Shown here piece by piece: positions 60,681 through 64,000 of a stretch of 64,000 nucleotides of DNA (position 1 is its first letter; every line of letters starts with the position of its first letter). The stretch comes from Datnioides undecimradiatus (taxonomy: Eukaryota; Chordata; Actinopteri; Lobotiformes; Datnioididae). Both the position numbers and the translations under genes were made by a program. The notes beneath the pieces are model-generated. The model worked only from the letters and a program-made list of their open reading frames with translations, searched no databases and was not told where the DNA came from. The stretch is taken from assembly GCA_008933995.1 (NCBI GenBank), contig WARS01000011.1:11437516-11501515 (forward strand), in the 5' to 3' direction.

Positions 60681-63600
60681 TCAGGTTTTCCTCATCATGC
60701 GGCGGGTTTGCCAGACATGGAACTTGCTATAGGCTGTCTGCAGCATCTCCTCCAAATGCCCTGTGAGCTGTGGGAGAGTGGTCAAGTAGTTTTAATGTAA
60801 GTGCCACTTGGGTTGAACAGTAATTATGTCATTAATAATGGCTTAGAGACATACATTTGTACTCAAATACTGACGCTGAATCTTCTCCTGAAAAGGACAA
60901 AGCTTGGTCATCTGGAATCTCTCGAGATTTGACTTCATTTTCATAACCTATGTGAAAGAAATGAGACAAATCAGAAAAAAGGGTTAATACTTTTATGAAA
61001 GGTGAGACTGTCTCTTGTAGTGAAGGTGGTAGTGATTGAGATTGTGCTTGAAAACATATCATCTACAAACCAATAGGAATAGTTCGTAACTTGTCAACAC
61101 CCAGTTAGTTTCAACATGGATGTGCAATAAGTAGGATTTGATTATGCTAAAAAATGTGTTGATATCACAGTGAAAAATATCTATAAATTAATTTTGGTAT
61201 ATGTAGGGCACAAAATGTTGGGATCAGTGTCAAAAAGCTTTACCAACATTTCATCATTTGTGTTGTAAAACAAAACATGAAAAAGTCCAAAGGGCACAAA
61301 GGCTTTAACAGCACTGTATGAGTTTTATCATGCATGCATGCAGCTAGTGTGGTAAATCTTGTAGGGTATAGCTTCGTTAACTGAATGTCTACCAATAACA
61401 GTTTGCTCTTCTTCCAATAAAATTAGAGTTTTAGTCACCTTCTCCTCCAAAAATGGTGTGTTAACAGGAAAACAGGACCAGAAGTGTCTCAGCAATTCTC
61501 CTGCAGCTGCATAAAGATGCTTTAACTCTCCTTGAATCTCAGTGGGTACCATCTCTGAAAAAACAAAAACAAATATAAAGATTAAATAGATGAATAGAGT
61601 AAGAGTGAAGTAGTAATAAAGTATGATTTAAGTAGAATTGGACTATGTGATGGATTAACATTTAAGCAACAGTAAATCTCAATGGTTCTTAAGCAAATAA
61701 ATAAATGACCCCTTTGTCTGCAGTTTAAAGGAAGCAACTTCAAGTTCAGTGTGCTGCTTGGAAGCACTTCAGCAACCCCACACAGTCCAAATGTGCTTAT
61801 GGGCACCAACGGAGCACCAACTGAGCACCAACTTAACATTAGGTAATACTGGTGTTATTTAGCAACACACTTACGATTGATGGCTTGCTGTGCTCCGGCT
61901 TGCATGAGGACACCACCTGGAGAAAGTGCTGTGATGGCAGAGCTGGCTGCTGCACTGGACAACACCTGAAAACAATAATACTGTAGTGAATAACGCTGAA
62001 GGCACCTTTTAGTTTAAACAAGTTATAAGGACATTTTACAGATTTTTCAAAATCTAAAACTAAAAGTTATTTTTAATGTCACTTGAAAATATTTGGACAG
62101 TGGGATTAGGTTTATAAGATAATTATTGAACTTGGTCCAAAGGTTGATGATTGTTCATCACAACAGAGGCTGTGTGTTTGGTTAAGTTACTGGAATAAAG
62201 TGTGTATACTCTAACCTGAGTGAGGTTGGGTTTGTAATTGACCATCTCATGTCGGATGTAGTTGACAGAGTTGATGATATCCTGGCTTGTCGTATAGTGT
62301 TGGGACTGAAGTGGCACAGGACCGTGAGCATACCTTATAAATAAAAAGAAAGACAAACATTACCCTGGAACATCTCTCCATAAATTTAACTGAGAGTATA
62401 TATTTAAAAAATGCAAAATTACATTCCTGGACAAGTCAAAAGAAAACTGTAGGCTGCAAACTAGAAGCGCATCCTTTCTACTCTACCTGAGATTTCATAT
62501 CAATCAATCAGACCTAAAAAGTTTTATGAATAATATATTTTAAAACAGTACAAAGAGAGCACTCCATCCAGAGGAAGTGAGATTCACCCACAACAGATGA
62601 GCCTCTTCCTAAATTCTGATGAAATGATCTGACCTGACTTCTGGCTACAGAAACCTTTGCTACAGCTGTCACAGCTAATCAGTTCAGATTATCAGATGAT
62701 CAGACTATTTAATATCTGATCAGGTGAGGGAAAGAAAACCAATAAAGTTTGCACTATTTGACTGAATAAGCTAACTTAAAAATATATATAAAAATACCAA
62801 CCAACACCTACGCTTCAATAGGAGTTAGATGAAAATATTTATCTAACAAAATTGTTTATTTATCACTGCCACTTGGAGTTAACAAAATATAAAAACAAAG
62901 AAGAAAAATAAAAAGAAGACACACCTGTCAGACTTCTTGAGATTTAACGCAACTGTTTTTGGTCTGTTTTCACTTTGCAGGTCTTCATATTCAATGGCTT
63001 CTTGTAATTTAACCTGAGAGAGTTAAATTAAAAAAACAGTGACTCAGTCTGCAACAGATTAACAACCATGTTATAAACTCTGGCAAAGCTACAGAGCCAT
63101 CATACCTTCTTTACAGGAGGCTGGAAGAAGTCAGAATCCCTCGAGTTTCCATCTGTGCTGCTTGTCTCACTGGCTTGGTCAGTTGGTGTTTCCCTTTAGA
63201 AATACAACACAGTTGGTAAAATATTTGAGACACTGAGAAAATAATATATATTTTTTTCAAAGTGTATTTTATTTACCCCTTGCGTGAACCTGCTGCCAAC
63301 ACCATGGCACTGTGATGGTTGAAACGCTTTATAATAGCAGCGTTGCTGCTCTCCTTCATTGTCCTGTTCGGATGGGAAGTCGACGGTGTTGTTGTGCAAA
63401 CTCCATAACCCTGTGTCACAAAAGACACCAGGTCTTAAGGTCAAGGAACAGAGAGGTGAAAGAAGGCTAGACAAATTAATTATTTTTAAGTAGTACAGTG
63501 TGGCATTGATTGGCTTCTCATTCAGTCTCACCTCATCTAACGTTTTATCGTCTAACGACAGGAGGTCGACCAAAGGATTCTTCACTCCTTGAACCACCAT

Positions 63601-63863
63601 AGACTTTAACCCTGTATGACACAGATTTTTATGTATTAAAAACAGATTTGTTGCTTGTACCTGGCTGCAGGAAAGAAAATAAATGTAGAAATCCTTGCAT
63701 TTTAAGCTCCTACCCTTTTCATCCTGCTTGGCACACTCTGAGAAGATATCCTGTGTTCCTGTGTTGATGCGGTCTCTGTGAAAATAATGGGACTGGAAAA
63801 AGCGGGTCCAGAACTCCTTCTCCGTCAGGTTATGAGGCACATTTTCGCTATATTTCTGCTTCA
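60681..63863 (-). CDS. gtf2h1: TFIIH subunit p62 (GTF2H1), C-terminal two thirds
   Basis: p62 is a core subunit of the transcription and nucleotide-excision-repair factor TFIIH. The visible exons from the 5' side are 63714-63863, 63532-63611, 63277-63410, 63106-63193, 62925-63013, 62216-62333, 61875-61965, 61439-61554, 60855-60947 and 60681-60767 (stop 60681-60683), in phase, about 348 residues of a protein that is 548 in human. The first contains a BSD domain ([20 protein letters not shown]). Then come [50 protein letters not shown], the very conserved [20 protein letters not shown], and a C-terminal helix ending [18 protein letters not shown]. The N-terminal PH domain and the first BSD domain lie beyond the right edge. 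hps5 follows on the same strand, unlike the divergent human pair. Confidence 0.97.
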
Positions 63864-64000
63864 CTGCAAGTACAATGCAGGTTAATAGAAAGTTTCTAAA
63901 AGGAAAGATTCTACAAGGCAGTTCTGCTCTCTGGCTGTCAGAGTGTTACTTTACTTTCAAAGTGATTAGCTAACTTCAAGGTTGAGACGTAATCATTTAC

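Overview
The window is nuclear DNA of a bony fish, very probably a percomorph. Every gene is split by GT-AG introns, the encoded proteins match vertebrate families along most of their length, and the non-coding DNA carries decayed copies of interspersed repeats I recognise from percomorph genomes, plus many short (CA)n, (GT)n and (TTTTA)n tracts. I see no prokaryotic, viral or organellar genes, no rRNA or tRNA gene and no CRISPR array.

Layout, left to right: the last three coding exons and 3' UTR of a myosin-phosphatase targeting subunit (ppp1r12 family, +); complete pgghg, a lysosomal-type GH65 collagen-disaccharide glucosidase (+, 13 coding exons, 694 aa); complete incenp, the chromosomal passenger scaffold (+, 20 coding exons, 831 aa); a ferritin heavy-chain gene (+, 4 coding exons, 177 aa); best1, a calcium-gated chloride channel (-, 9 coding exons, 725 aa); rab3il1, a Sec2-type Rab guanine-nucleotide exchange factor (+, 10 core coding exons); a thyroid-peroxidase-type membrane haem peroxidase (-, 17 coding exons, 882 aa); hps5, a BLOC-2 subunit (-, 22 coding exons, 1113 aa); and the 3' two thirds of gtf2h1, the TFIIH p62 subunit (-, cut by the right edge). 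I rebuilt the gene models by hand from splice sites and checked reading phase across every junction.

Most of these genes have human orthologues on chromosome 11 (PGGHG at 11p15.5, HPS5 and GTF2H1 at 11p15.1, and INCENP, FTH1, BEST1, RAB3IL1 at 11q12). The convergent fth/best1 pair and the divergent best1/rab3il1 pair keep the human arrangement, whereas gtf2h1 and hps5 are tandem here and divergent in human. The genes do not form one pathway; they are ordinary neighbours. The points most worth a second look are small-scale: a tandemly duplicated LNVTVDIE exon and an 18-nt microexon in incenp, a 24-nt and a 69-nt optional exon in rab3il1, a ferritin 5' UTR without a visible iron-responsive element, a truncated EGF module in the peroxidase, and a well-preserved hAT-like miniature transposon in the ferritin intron. 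I found no wholly new biological system.
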